Assembly: GCA_024449915.1 (NCBI GenBank)
Contig: JAMZAV010002237.1
Location: 1 to 64,000 of the forward strand
DNA: 64,000 bases
Direction: 5' to 3'
Source of the DNA: Sweltsa coloradensis
Lineage: Eukaryota; Arthropoda; Insecta; Plecoptera; Chloroperlidae
The translations under genes were made by a program, and so were the position numbers. The notes under the pieces were generated by a model, which saw nothing but the letters and a program-made list of their open reading frames with translations, made no database searches and was not told where the DNA came from. Position 1 is the first letter of the stretch. Each line of letters starts with the position of its first letter. Shown here piece by piece: positions 35,825 through 47,050 of this stretch.

Positions 35825-38499
35825 ATGTTTAATATCAATGAACTTGACTTAGAAGTTGTTTTTTTTGTTCTCCATTCCCGGTTGGAACTTTGGGAAACAT
35901 TTTAAGCCTTAGCCTAGACGAAAGCATCATATCCCACTCAGGACAACGCATACAGTGATATTAATTGCATATTGTATTGATACACACGTCTGCCTTTACC
36001 CATTTGATTTATGTGTTATTATAACTTATATATGTCTTAGACTAAAATATACACCTCGGTCTATTTTAAAACGGGATCCTAGCTAGGCCCTACGCCGAAG
36101 AAACCAAAACCTAAAGGAATATTACCTTGAAGTGAACTGTCCTTGTGGGAGGCTAAGGGGATAAACTTATGCAGTATATTCAAGGCCCAGACCTACTAGA
36201 GCTAGATGCATAATAGCTACTAGTTATAAAACCATTAAGACATCCCTTATAGTGTGCTCAACATTTCCATCTTCGAAAAGCCCACACGGAAATAAATAGA
36301 AACAAACCCATCAATCAAAAGAATATCAACACACAGAGAGCCGCCATGACAGGATACGTACTAGTGTGCCACACACTCGAAGACACAAAGAGCTCCAGAA
36401 GAAAGATGCGCATCGTGATGAGTTGTTGTTGTAGTACTATTTTGTCCTGATTTGTGTTCATAATTTAAAACACGCAAATGGTTCACATCTCCATTTCTGA
36501 ACTTTAAGTTTTAACGATACAAATTTTAATATGCACTTGGAAAATATTTAATTTGGCAATATATTAGGCAAATGGGGCCTTTCACTTTCTCGTTACCCCC
36601 TTGACTTTTTGTAACCCGGAATGCTGTGAACCGTGATTTTCCCACGAATAAATTAAACTACATGATTACTTTTTTCATATTTTATTAACCCTTTGGGGGG
36701 TATTCAACCGCTAAAATAAAAAATATATTTCGTTCAGGCTAGCTAGTTATGAATTAATAATTAACAGAAAAATTATTGGGTCCACCATTGACCACCAAAA
36801 AATTGTCAAACTTGGTATGTTTCGAGCTAGGTCCCATCGGCAAAAATCTCCATTAGAAATAACATGGGGACGATCCTTATGCCCCGTGACCTTTGAGGAT
36901 TTCGATCCAAAAAAATATTGGCCATTATTGAGTACTCTACAGCCTTTTCTGTAAATCCTATATATTTTGTTTTGTGATTTTTTATGTCAAAATGCAGATT
37001 ACCAAGAAGGGGTTTTGATTTTGGAACACATATTTTGAGTGTTTGAGACTATAATTGTGCCTTGTTTTAAGACACGATGTTACAAAGGGCCATTTTTTAT
37101 TGGTTTTTAGCTCTTTTATCTATGTGGAAATGAAAAATTCATATAAATCACAGTTACAAGATATAATTTTTTAAACTGTCATTTATGTGTAGTAATATGC
37201 TATAGATTATAAGGTAAAATTTTTTTTTTGGGTTAATAGCCCTTTTACCAAAACAACCGTTTTTTAAGTATCCCAACAACTGTTTTCTTGATAATTAAAC
37301 GTTTCAAAACCACAAGAAGCCGTTTATATTCGACAAAATGGTTTCCGCTCCTTATTTGAAAAATACTTATCGTACTTAAAAGTGACAAATAACATTACCG
37401 GGGTTCGATTCAAGTCACATACAGAAGTTGTTTTCACTTTTATAAACTTGAACCTAATTACCTCTTACCAATTTTATTTTGTAAACTTTTAAAAAGTGAC
37501 CTGTTATATGCTTCATTAATTAAATCAATGAAAACCAAAAAAAAATTCCAAAATCTGTTTTAAAACATCATTTTGTACGACTACGAAGTTCAAATCACAA
37601 TAGAATATGCATAGGAATTCTATTAATTGAACCAAAAATGTGCGTTTGTACCATTTAAAACACACCTCCATTTTCCTACGCAGAAATGTGAAGTTTTTTT
37701 TAAGTTTTTACCTTGTAGTCACACCATTTTTAAATTTCGTCCAAAAATTGCAATCGTTTTGGGGGGCACCTAAAGCCTCCTACCAGCGCTCAGTTTTGCA
37801 TGTCATGCCAGGCTTTCACAAGCCCAAAATTTTTATTGTTATTGCTGTGTTTTGAGATTTGCGCATGCCAAAATGGGGGCTTGAAAGATATCAGACTGTG
37901 CCTTGAAAACCTGAGCTCATCCCCAGCAAAAGGACAGTAAGTTGGTACGTGTGTGGCAAGAGGGCAAGATAAAATGTGCAAGCTCGTTAGCAACGATCGC
38001 AAGCCTTTATTCTGGGCTCAGGATCACCAAGGGGCACGCATTAACCGGTGTTGAGGTTTGTGAATTAGAAAACAAACCTCACTTTTTACTTAATTTTGTA
38101 TTTGTGCAAACAAAACTCAGCGCAGTTTTGCATGTTCAAGCAAAATTGACATGCAAAACTGAGCGTGGGTGGGAGCCATTACGCTGGGCTGGTACTACGG
38201 CGGCGCTACGACTGTGAGATAGCGGCAGTGCAAACCCCTATTGATTTGGAAAGAGAATTTGCTAACAACCGGATATTTCATAGTCTATATTCGACATGCA
38301 TATTGCCATAATAAACATAGGCCTACCCCATTTTAATCCAGACACTACTAATTAATATTCAGATTTGAATTTGGTGGAGGTGCCGGGTTAGATGAACGAA
38401 ATCTTTTTTCCAAATAATGTACCTTTCTACACTTATTTTCTATAATGACGTTTGATTCAAATGTAGGGCCTAACGTGTTTATTTGCAGCGTGGCATACG
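35825..38499. other. Unassigned interval
   Basis: No gene is recognised. Frames at 37640-37855 and 37942-38217 show no family signature. A short perfect inverted motif lies within (separate entry). The rest is AT-rich. Confidence 0.4.
37786..38165. repeat. Small inverted-repeat element candidate
   Basis: CGCTCAGTTTTGCATGTCA near 37787 is mirrored by TGACATGCAAAACTGAGCG near 38146-38164, about 380 bp apart. A related GCGCAGTTTTGCATGTTC lies at 38118. No target duplication was confirmed. It could be a MITE. Confidence 0.4.
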
Positions 38500-38691
38500 A
38501 ACGTTGGAAACATGCCTCAGTTACACCGGTCTTGAAAAAAGTAGTCGGTATAAGTCTGCAACTATCGACCTATTTCGTTGTTGTCTGTGATGTCTAAAAT
38601 ATACGAGAAGCTCATACATCAGGCCTTGTATAGTCACGTTTCAAAACATATAGCACTGGAGCAGCATGGTTTTGTCAAGCGACGATCCACA
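38500..38691 (+). pseudogene. Non-LTR retrotransposon L-D, 5' RT fragment
   Basis: Reads WKHASVTPVLKK, then after a one-base frame change YRPISLLSVMSKIYEKL and EQHGFVKRRST. These are the RT-0 to RT-2 motifs of a LINE. The reading stops at the ACA codon that is the target duplication of the foldback element, and resumes in the same frame at 45589. Confidence 0.85.
38689..38691 (+). repeat. Target-site duplication ACA (left)
   Basis: ACA lies directly left of the foldback terminus and again at 45589-45591. Removing the element with one ACA leaves an unbroken LINE reading frame. Confidence 0.85.
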
Positions 38692-40522
38692 TAGTGCGGC
38701 GGTCGAAAACTAAAAAGACGCATATTTCAGCTTTGACCCATACAGGCGGTACTAACCGCGCGAAACCAAAATAAAATCGTCAATTTCTTCATCACCCACT
38801 AGAAAAATGACGTTGTGGTCTCGAAATGCGAGTACGTCATAGATTTACGACGCCATCTTGGATGCGCGGCGTCGATCGCACATTGCGTTATAAATCATAT
38901 TGTATATTCTGCAATTTTTTTTATTTATAAAATCAAATTTAGCGCGTTGTATTCACAAGACTTGGGCGCTCATTACGCTTAATTTTTATTTCGGATTGCA
39001 ACAATAAGTCAAGGTGAAAATCAACAATGGCGGGAAATTAACATTTTCAGAATTACACTAAAATGTTCTATATTTTTTTACAGTTAAACCATCAACATTT
39101 TCTTAAGACACGGGGATGGATTTTAATTGCGGAATACATTTGTGAACACGTCCGTATTTTTCATTTTGCTTAAATGCAAATACTTTGGTCGCTTTGGTGG
39201 TAAACGTGATGAAAAGCGTAGCGTGCGGCAAACTACAAAACTGGTCGAATACTTATTGTTAGATGCATTGTACAGATCCTGGCCAAAAGAGACGTGGAAT
39301 CTTGACCTGGTCGAGTTTTCTCTTCCTATCCTGTTAGTGTTTACCTTAAGGATAAAAATAATCTTGGGTAGACATTTGTAATTTTGGGCAAAATATTTTT
39401 ACGACGCCATCTTGTTTTAGGCATATGCATATAGTACACGCTTTTGATTTTCATTTGTTTTCTATTATAACTGGGAAAAACGCTAAAGTCCGCCGCGTTG
39501 ATGGATGAGCTTTTTAAAGGTTTTAGTTTGCGTGGGATATCTTTACTTTTGCAAGTGCATGTTTTGCTGCCTACGCATTGTAGGTGAATGTTATCAAGTT
39601 TCTTTTGTTTCTAGTCAATTGGTATTATTTACCGTAAAGAACTTATATTAAAAGCTTATTTCTATGGATTTTGGCTAACTTTTTCAAATTTTTCTTTCAA
39701 AAGGTACTACTCACCATAACCTTAAGTCCATGTATAATATGAACGTTGTAGCCCCACCCGTTTGGGTCAGAATTGGCCCAAATGGCACGAAAATATCGCA
39801 CAAAAAGTCCAAAAACGTATATTAAAAGCTTTACTTCTATAGATTCCGGCTAACTTTTTCAACTTTTTCTTCAGAAATCAATACATCACCATTACCTTAA
39901 TGGCCAGGGGAAATAGGAACGGTGGAGCCCCACCCGGTGGGACAGAAGGGGGCCAAACGGCACGAAAATAGCGCACTAAAAATCGAAAAAAATCGTAAAA
40001 GTACGATATTCATGAGAAATATTTCTTCGATTGTACCCAAAAACGTGGCAAGTCTAAGTTTAGAGAAAACAAAGGTCGTGTCAAAATTTTCATCAAGATC
40101 GCATATGCCCTTTGCCCGGTAGAGAGCGAACAAACAGACGGAAAAAACAAACAAACAAAAAAACAAACAAAAAAACAAACCGAGCTAAATTTTTTGAGGG
40201 TCGGTGAAATTGAAGTCTTCGCTTCGCTCATCCAATTATGACAGTTTTAACAAACCTGACGTGTTATTTGGATTTTTTCATAAAATTTTCCTATTTATTG
40301 AAACAAATTTTTTCAGCCTGGGACTATTATGAGATTATTTGTAGGAAATTACATTTTATTAGTCCTTCAGCCAAGTACAATATTTAAGTGTGTTTGATGA
40401 CGGACGAATAAATGTTCACATATTCATAAATAATGTTATTGGAAAATTATTTGTTCATAGAGTTGTCTTAGGTTTGTCCCATGACACTAATGGTAGCCAT
40501 TTTGGCCACCAAATATATTGTA
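38692..40522 (+). repeat. Left terminal inverted repeat of the 6.9-kb foldback
   Basis: Net arm length is about 1.07 kb once the family A insertion (39471-40233) is removed. It pairs with 44533-45588. The frame at 39127-39381 is mirrored at 44872-45177 in the other arm. It is conserved only because the arms are copies and has no recognisable domain. Confidence 0.88.
39471..40233 (-). mobile_element. Helentron-like family A, copy A6, inside the foldback arm
   Basis: Minus-strand copy. The 3' end (CTGGGAAAAACGCTAAAGTC, then GCCGCGTTGATGGATGAGC) is at the left and the 5' end (CTTCGCTTCGCTCATCC) at the right. It has two ~177-bp internal repeats. The other foldback arm near 44820 keeps the uninterrupted site. 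The comparison supports an element TGGATGAGCG...CCCAGT inserted between T and T (minus-strand reading CATAAT^TATAATAG), with no other duplication. Confidence 0.88.
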
Positions 40523-41225
40523 TAGACATTTATGATAGAAAGTTAAATTGGGTAAACATATAATAGTTCTTGTCGATCATTGGAAAACGAATTTCCATTA
40601 CGACCATTACAAATAAAACGCAGTGACAGTAATGGCGACCATTTTAGAAGATGACCGCCAAATATATTTTTCTTAACGTAGTCTTTTAACAGGATCTTGA
40701 AATTTAATACACACATGGGGCATGATATTAGAATCAGTTTTTTTTTATGTAGCCATATGAAATTGGCGCTGTGGAAGCCATTTTGCGAAATTAAATGTTT
40801 GGTTTAGATTTTGTAATGTTATCAATGCTTCTTGTTTTATGTGCATAATAGGACAAACGCTTTTGAATAGCTTTTAAATAAAACCAACTTATTTGTAAAT
40901 ATTTCCCTTTCAATTAGATGTAATGTATACTTTGCACGAATGAATATTCACGAAATTACTAAATTGGTTATGCCAACTGGTACCTTATGAGCAGAGGTTA
41001 GGTATTTGTGGTAAGAACGTAATTTTACCTTAATATCCTGCATTGGTCCCACTGTGTAAATTTGAGATTGCCTTATTTTTTAACAATCCAATTGCATGCC
41101 CCATGTGTATTCGTATTTATGCATTCTGCTCGATCGTCATTACTCACATTAATTTGTACAACGCTCCGGAGAAAATTAAAAAAGAAATATGCGAATTCTA
41201 AAATACACAAAATACTGACATTTTT
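40523..41225. other. Interior of the foldback, unassigned
   Basis: No gene is seen. The phrase GGCGACCATTTTAGAAGATG near 40630 weakly repeats the arm end. The frame at 41062-41550 runs into the family A element and is not a gene. Confidence 0.4.
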
Positions 41226-41693
41226 GGATGAGCAAAACGAAGACTTCAATTTCATTGACCCCTCAAAATATGTAGCTCCAATGTTTTTTTTTGTTTGTTT
41301 GTTTGTTTTTTTTTTATTTTCTACCGGGCAAACGGCATATACGATCTTGATGAAAATTGGAGGGGACCATCGAAATCTCGAACTTAGACCTGCCAAGTTT
41401 TTGGGTACAATCGAAGAAATATTTCTCATGAATATCGTACTTTTACGATTTTTTTTCGATTTTAAGTGCGATATTTTCGTAACATTTGGGCCGATTCCTA
41501 CCAAACGGGTAGGGCTACAACGTTCATATTTTGTATGGACATTAAGGTAATGGTGATGTATTGCTTTTTGAAAGAAAATAGATAAAAAGTTTACCAGAAT
41601 CCATAGAATAAAGGTTTTTGGATGAGCGTAGCGAGCGTAGCGAGCGAAGCGAAGATTCCATTTCACTACACTGGAGAAAAAAATCCGGAATGT

Positions 41694-41725
<32 letters not shown>

Positions 41726-42628
41726 TTGTATTTTTGTGTGTTTGTTAACACGATTCCGGCTAAACCGATACTCCGATTGCGATGAAATTTTATGGAGGCC
41801 TTCGAAATCTCTGAACTTAGAACTGCCACTTTTTTTGAGCGCAATCGGGAAATGTTTTCTCATAAAAACGCAATTTTACGATTTTTTTCGATTTTTTAAA
41901 AATTTCTTCGACTTATAACACCTACATGCTTATCCGATTGTAATGATTTTTACACAGAACCTTAATTTTATGAATTAAGATATTCTTGTGAAATTTGAGC
42001 GTAATCGAAAAATTATTTCTCATGAAAATCGTAATTTTACGTTTTTTTTCTTTTTTTACACAATTCTTTGACTTATAACACCTACATGCTTTATCCGATT
42101 GTAATGATTTTTTTACAGAACCTTAATTTTATGAACTAATATATTCGTGTAAAATTTGAGCGCAATCGAATAATTATTTCTTATGAAAATTGCAATTTTA
42201 CGATTTTTTTCCTTTTTAAAATTACGATTTATAAAAAATTAAGTTAATTTTTTATTTAATTTAATTTAATTAAAAAAATTAAGTAAATTTTTTGAAAAAT
42301 TTAATTTAATTTTAATAAATCTTCAACTAAGTAATGTTTTATTCACAGAACAACAGAAAATCAGCGTAACACAATCATGCAGCTCAATGCACCATATACG
42401 CTCATCCACAACGCGGCGGGACTTAAGCGTTTTCCTAGTAATATTAATATGAGTTTTTAAAGGTTTATAATAACAAGAAACAAGAAACACATAGAAACTT
42501 GACAACAATCACCTACAATGCATTCAAAAAGAACTTGCAAAGGGAAAAGTGATCCCACGCAAATTAAAAACTTATTAAAAAAGCTCCTCCATCAACGCAA
42601 CTAAAAAAAGCGTTTGCGAAGCTTCCTT
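41226..42628 (+). mobile_element. Helentron-like family A, copy A7, split by a family D insertion
   Basis: It begins GGATGAGCAAAACGAAGACT and reads as family A to about 41616 (CAGAATCCATAGAATAAAGG). It resumes at about 42440 (TTAATATGAGTTTTTAAAGG) after the inserted copy. It ends CTCCTCCATCAACGC, then the alternative terminus AAAAAGCGTTTGCGAAGC and CCTTA. The continuity of the body words on both sides proves the nesting. There is one internal repeat. Confidence 0.8.
41620..42438 (+). mobile_element. Helentron-like sub-family D, copy D2, nested in copy A7
   Basis: The 5' end GGATGAGCGTAGCGAGCGTA is nearly identical to the copy at 26680. The body has a long T run, GCGAAGCGAAGATTCCATTT and ACACGATTCCGGCTAAACCG. 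Units marked TTATAACACCTACATGC follow. The 3' end is CGCTCATCC, then ACAACGCGGCGGGACTTAAG and CGTTTTCCTAG, followed by TAAT. The hairpin is intact. There is no coding capacity. It is the youngest layer of a LINE/foldback/family A/family D nest. Confidence 0.85.
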
Positions 42629-42894
42629 ATCCTTAAAAATGTGAAAGTAATTGGGAAATGGCTTAAATTGCCTAAGAATAGGCTTGTTCAATAGACCATT
42701 TTAACTTTTTATAGAGGTAAATAATATGTTTAATATACCATCTCATCATTCCAATCAATGTTTGTTTGTTTAATATCCTGCATAGTTTCATGCAAAGAAG
42801 AGACATCGAACAAACTAACACTGACAGGAAAAGCGGTCTATTTGAACCAACCTGTCTCTCGTTTACTGTAGCAATGGATGGTAACTAGGCCGCT
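42629..42894. other. Short unassigned spacer
   Basis: Nothing is recognised here. Confidence 0.4.
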
Positions 42895-43464
42895 TCGCGA
42901 ACGCTTTTTTTAGTCGCGTTGATGGATGAGCTTTTTTAATAAGGTTTTAGTTTTGCGTTGGATTACTTTACCTTTGCAAGATCTTTTTGAATGCATTGTA
43001 GGTGATTGTTGTCAAGTTTCTATTGTTACTTGTTAGTTGTTAAAAAAAACCTTTAAAAACTCATATTAAAACCTTAATTCTATGGATTCTGGCTAACTTT
43101 TTGAACTTTTTCTTTCAAAAAGCAATACATCACCATTATCTTAATGTCCATGTGAAATAGAACGTTGTAGCCCCACCCGTTTGGTAGCTAGGAATCGGCC
43201 AAAATGTCACGAAAATATCGCACTAAATATCAGAAAAAAAATCGTAAAAGTACAATTATCATGAAAAATATTATTTCGATTGTACCCAAAAACGTGGCAG
43301 GTCTAAGTTTAGAGATTTCGAAGGTCCCCTTTAATTTTCATCAAAATCGTATATGCCGTTTGCCCGGTAGAGAGCGAACAAACAGACAAAAATACAACAA
43401 CAACAAAAAACACCCGAGCTAATTTTTTGGGGGTCAGTGAAATTGAAGTCTTCGCTTCGCTCAT
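42895..43464 (-). mobile_element. Helentron-like family A, copy A8, with the alternative 3' end
   Basis: Minus-strand copy. CTAGGCCGCTTCGCGAACGC, then TTTTTTTAGTCGCGTTGATG at the left is the alternative 3' terminus. Read on the minus strand it keeps the AACGC/GCGTT hairpin but adds CGCGAAGCGGC before CTAG. The right end GAAGTCTTCGCTTCGCTCAT is the 5' end, lacking the last bases of GGATGAGCG. One internal repeat is present. Confidence 0.82.
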
Positions 43465-43719
43465 TATGGACCAGTAGTATTAGTAGTTTAAGGGCGCTTC
43501 ACGGCAAAGATTGACCAATTAATGCAGTGGATATAGAACAAAAAAAAGCCTTAATAAGTTAATTTAAACACCTAACTAAAAAAGTGAAAAAAGTCTACAG
43601 AAAAAATAAGTTCTGATGCGATGAATGTGAGTGTTTTGTGATTTTAGAATTCGCATAATATGTTATTTAAAATTTTCTGTAAAGCGTTGTACAAATTAAT
43701 GTGAGTTCTTACCATCGTG
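43465..43719. other. Unassigned spacer in the foldback interior
   Basis: No element or gene is recognised. Confidence 0.35.
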
Positions 43720-44532
43720 AGAATACATGCATGTCTCGTAAAGACTCTTCCTAGTTGCAAATTATATTTTGCCAAGTTTTTTAAGGGTGTGTTTCGGGGC
43801 AGTGTACGTTTATGAATTGAGAATACTCAAATGTAGAAAGATACACGAGCTTGGCCCTTCTTTTAGATCTCATTTATTTTGAGTGTGTAAGGTTTTGGCT
43901 TTCTATTTACAAGGTTTTTGTATGCGATGGGATCTTATTACTTTTTCAAATTCCATTGCAAATTATTTTTGTTAAAATAGAATAATTATTATTTTAATAA
44001 AGTAGTATTAATTGCTAAAGTAATACCAATAAGCAATGGAATGTAAAATATCTCGTCAACCATAACACTTGCTTTTTGTTTGCATTGTAGGTGATTATTA
44101 TCAAGTTTCTATGGTTACTTGTTTATTATATGGTACATGAAAAAAGCTTATATTATTAAAACCTTTATTTCAATGCTTTTCAGCTATTTTAAAAACAAGT
44201 TTCTTTCAAATGCACTACACAGCCATAATCGCTCACTCGTTTGGTCAGAATTGCTGGCCAATTGACGAATAAGACAATAAGACGAATAAGTTGTAACCAG
44301 CGTGTTCACCACATATAAAAAGAAGGATTATTTATCGTACCCCAATCAAATTTGGCATTGTGTTATCAGGTACCTACATTTCCTCGACTATGTGTTTTTA
44401 GGGTTCATAACACTAATCATGATGACTGAGTGACACCTCCAAAACACACCAACTCGGATTGCTGCATAATGTGCATGAGTGTGTAAGCACACCGTCATGC
44501 TCGGATGCGGCGCACTAACGGGCACTAAGATA
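43720..44532 (+). repeat. Composite repeat R2, copy inside the foldback
   Basis: It matches 55162-55440 (GAGCTTGGCCCTT, TTTAGATCTCATT, GAGTGTGTAAGGTTTTGGCT) and then 54176-54715. Words shared with the latter include CGTACCCCAATCAAATTTGGC, AGGTACCTACATTTCC and AGTGTGTAAGCACACCG. The middle carries family A body words in minus orientation. It runs up to the start of the right foldback arm. Composite, non-coding. Confidence 0.65.
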
Positions 44533-45588
44533 GTACATATATTTGGCGGCCATCTTGTAAAATGGCTACCATTAGTGTCATGGGACAAACTTAAGACAAC
44601 TCTATGTAAAAATAATGTTCCAATAACATTCTTTATAAATGCGAACATTAATTCGTCCATCATCAAACACACTTAAAAATTGTACTTGGCTGAAGGACTA
44701 ATAAAATGTAATTTTATATAAATAATTTCATAATAGTCCTAGGATGACAAAATTTGTATCAATAAATAGGAAATTTTATGAAAAATCCAAATAACACGTC
44801 AGGTTTTTTAAACTGTCATAATTATAATAGAAAACAAATGAAAATCAAAAGCGTGTACTATATGCATATGCCTAAAACAAGATGGCGTCGTAAAAAATAT
44901 TTTGCCCAAAATTACAAATGTCTACCCAAGATTTTTTTATCCTCAAGGTATACACGAACAGGATAGGAAGAGAAAACTCGACCAGGTCAAGATTCCACGT
45001 CTCTTTTGGCCAGGATCTGTACAATGCATCTAACAATAAGTATTCGACCAGTTTTGTAGTTTGCCGCACGCTACGCTTTTCATCACGTATACCACCAAAG
45101 CGACCAAAGTATTTGCATTTAAGCAAAATGAAAATACGGACGTGTTCACAAATGTATTCCGCAAATAAATCCACCACCGTGTCTTACGAAAATGTTGATC
45201 GTTCAACCGTAAAAAAATATAGAACATTTTAGTGTAATTCTGAAAATGTTAATTTTCCCCGCAATTGTTGATTTTTCACCTTGACTTATTGTTGCAATCC
45301 GAAATAAAAATTAAGCATAATGAACGCCCATGTCTTGTGAATACAACGCGCTAAATTTGATTTTTAAATAAAAAAATTACAGAATTTACAACATGATTTA
45401 TAACGCAAAGTGCGATCGACGCCGCGCATCCAAGATGGCGTCGTAAATCTATGACGTACACGCATTTCGAGACCACAACGTCATTTTTCTAGTGGGTGAT
45501 GAAGTAGCCGACGATTTTATTTTGGTTTCGCGCGGTAGTACCGCCTGTATGGGTCAAAGCTGAAATTTCGGATTCGACCGCCGCACTA
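44533..45588 (-). repeat. Right terminal inverted repeat of the 6.9-kb foldback
   Basis: Mirror of the left arm, without any insertion. It therefore preserves the empty site for the family A copy in the left arm (TAATTATAATAG near 44820). It ends TTCGACCGCCGCACTA followed by the ACA duplication. Confidence 0.88.
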
Positions 45589-45591
45589 ACA

Positions 45592-45735
45592 GTGACGAAC
45601 TTAATAGAATACACTAATGATTTAGCGTTTAACATCAATAACAAAATGCAAGTTGACTCTATTTATACGGATTTTAAAAAAGCATTCGATAGTGTTGACC
45701 ACGCTCTCCTGCTTCATAAGATCAAGGGGCATGGT
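45592..45735 (+). pseudogene. L-D RT box A segment
   Basis: Reads TNLIEYTNDLAFNI and then IYTDFKKAFDSVDHALL. The aspartate of TDFKKAF is the first catalytic residue of the polymerase. It is in frame with the piece at 38500-38691 once the foldback is removed. It ends at a frame change near 45735. Confidence 0.8.
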
Positions 45736-45737
45736 GT

Positions 45738-46016
45738 GTGTGGTCCTTTGACGTTTTGGCAAGTTATTTGTGCGGGCGCACACAATCAGTTGTTATTGAT
45801 GGTGGGTCATCTAGGGCAGAAACTATCTCTTCTGGAGTTCCCCAGGGCTCGATCCTGGGTCCACTCCTTTTCACTCTGTATGTTAACGATATCACGACAT
45901 GCTTTAAGTCGTCTAAATGTCTCATAAACGCAGACGACTTAAAGATATACCGTCCGATTGGCAGCGTGCGAGACTATGTGGAACTGCAGAAGGATGTTGA
46001 CAGGCTCTCTGCCTGA
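45738..46016 (+). pseudogene. L-D RT palm segment
   Basis: Contains SSGVPQGSILGPLLF, TLYVNDI and then INADDLKIY, the catalytic box with N in place of Y or F. It ends at a TGA where the family normally has a tryptophan (LSA-stop-CTDW). So this copy has at least one nonsense change not explained by homopolymers. Confidence 0.82.
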
Positions 46017-46037
46017 TGCACTGATTGGAGACCCGAC

Positions 46038-46772
46038 TTGAATGTTGCGAAATGTAATGTAACAACATTCACTAACAAAAGGAGACATGTTATATTTTTT
46101 AATTATATGATTGATGGCAAGGCCTTGGAAAGAGTACAATCAATTCGTGATCTTGGGGTTATTGTAAATTCTGACTTGTCTTTCAATACTCACGTGGACT
46201 CCATTACACCTAAAGCTTATAAAATGCTTGGTCTATTAAGACGCAACTGTCTTAAACATTTTAAAGCGTCAACCACAAGGGCATTGTATGTGGCTCTTGT
46301 ACGCCCACACGTGGAGTACGCAAGCGTTGTGTGGAGTCCATACCATATAACAAAGGTTGAGAGTATTGAGAAGGTGCAAAAAAGGTTTATCAAGATGTTG
46401 TGTTTTAGTCATTTTAACGTTGTGTACCACAGAATTAATTATTTAACTCTTTGTAAGGATAGCTCCTTGACGACATTGTGCAATAGACGTAAACTTTTAG
46501 ACATGGTGTTTTTATACAAGCTAGTAAATAATGTGTTTGATTCTTTTTTACTAAGCCTTTTAAACTTTAATGTGCCTGCCAGACAAACGAGGAATCATCC
46601 AACTTTTTACATACCTAACAATAGGATTAACATTTTAAAACACTCGGCGCTTCATAGGATTCAAACTAATTTTAATTTAATCAATATAACGTCAGCTAGG
46701 CAAATAGACATATTTTCGGACAATCTAAGCCTTTTTAAGGCGAGGATGTGGAGGGCTTTTAATATAGAATAA
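46038..46772 (+). CDS. L-D ORF2 C-terminal region, 244 open codons
   Basis: The longest clean LINE frame in the window; the first methionine is internal to the ancestral ORF, not a real start. It includes IRDLGVIVNSDLSF, the usual segment after the palm. Next is YVALVRPHVEYASVVWSP, then IEKVQKRFIKML, the thumb-like motif of this LINE group, and a C-terminal region ending MWRAFNIE. No zinc-finger is evident. A TAA at 46770-46772 precedes a short 3' UTR and an ATT tail. It is upstream-truncated by a stop and so inactive by itself. Confidence 0.82.
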   Translation: MNVAKCNVTTFTNKRRHVIFFNYMIDGKALERVQSIRDLGVIVNSDLSFNTHVDSITPKAYKMLGLLRRNCLKHFKASTTRALYVALVRPHVEYASVVWSPYHITKVESIEKVQKRFIKMLCFSHFNVVYHRINYLTLCKDSSLTTLCNRRKLLDMVFLYKLVNNVFDSFLLSLLNFNVPARQTRNHPTFYIPNNRINILKHSALHRIQTNFNLINITSARQIDIFSDNLSLFKARMWRAFNIE

Positions 46773-46929
46773 GTTTGACGTAGAAGTTACTACTACTTAT
46801 GGGTTGTTCTTAATTTTGTATGATTGTATTAATGTATCTTTATGTCACATGTGTAATAATTAACTTCTTGTTTCCAGGTATTATTGTATTGGCACTTTGT
46901 GGAATTTTGAATTCTGTTGTCAATAAAGA

Positions 46930-47050
<121 letters not shown>

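Larger units (their letters stand above)
38692..45588. mobile_element. 6.9-kb foldback transposon with ~1.06-kb terminal inverted repeats
   Basis: Termini are TAGTGCGGCGGTCGAA and its reverse complement, flanked by ACA duplications. The arms are 38692-40522 (interrupted by a 763-bp family A copy) and 44533-45588. The arms match at about nine in ten positions by eye and carry words such as GACGCCATCTTGGATGCGCG and CCATGACACTAATGGTAGCC. The interior (40.5-44.5 kb) holds only other repeats and no transposase. Three-base duplications occur in EnSpm/CACTA, Harbinger, Zator and Academ groups; the termini do not clearly fit one of them, so the superfamily is open. Probably non-autonomous. Confidence 0.88.

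Noticed and set aside
39127..39381. 84-codon frame repeated at 44872-45177 on the other strand
   Set aside because: It looks conserved only because the two foldback arms are copies of each other. There is no recognisable domain.
41073..41666. 197-codon minus-strand frame
   Set aside because: It is a chance frame across a Helentron-like element; equivalent frames in other copies are broken.
38692..45588. CACTA (EnSpm) transposon
   Set aside because: The duplication is 3 bp, but the element begins TAGTG and ends CACTA, the reverse of the CACTA convention, and no transposase is present. Left unassigned.
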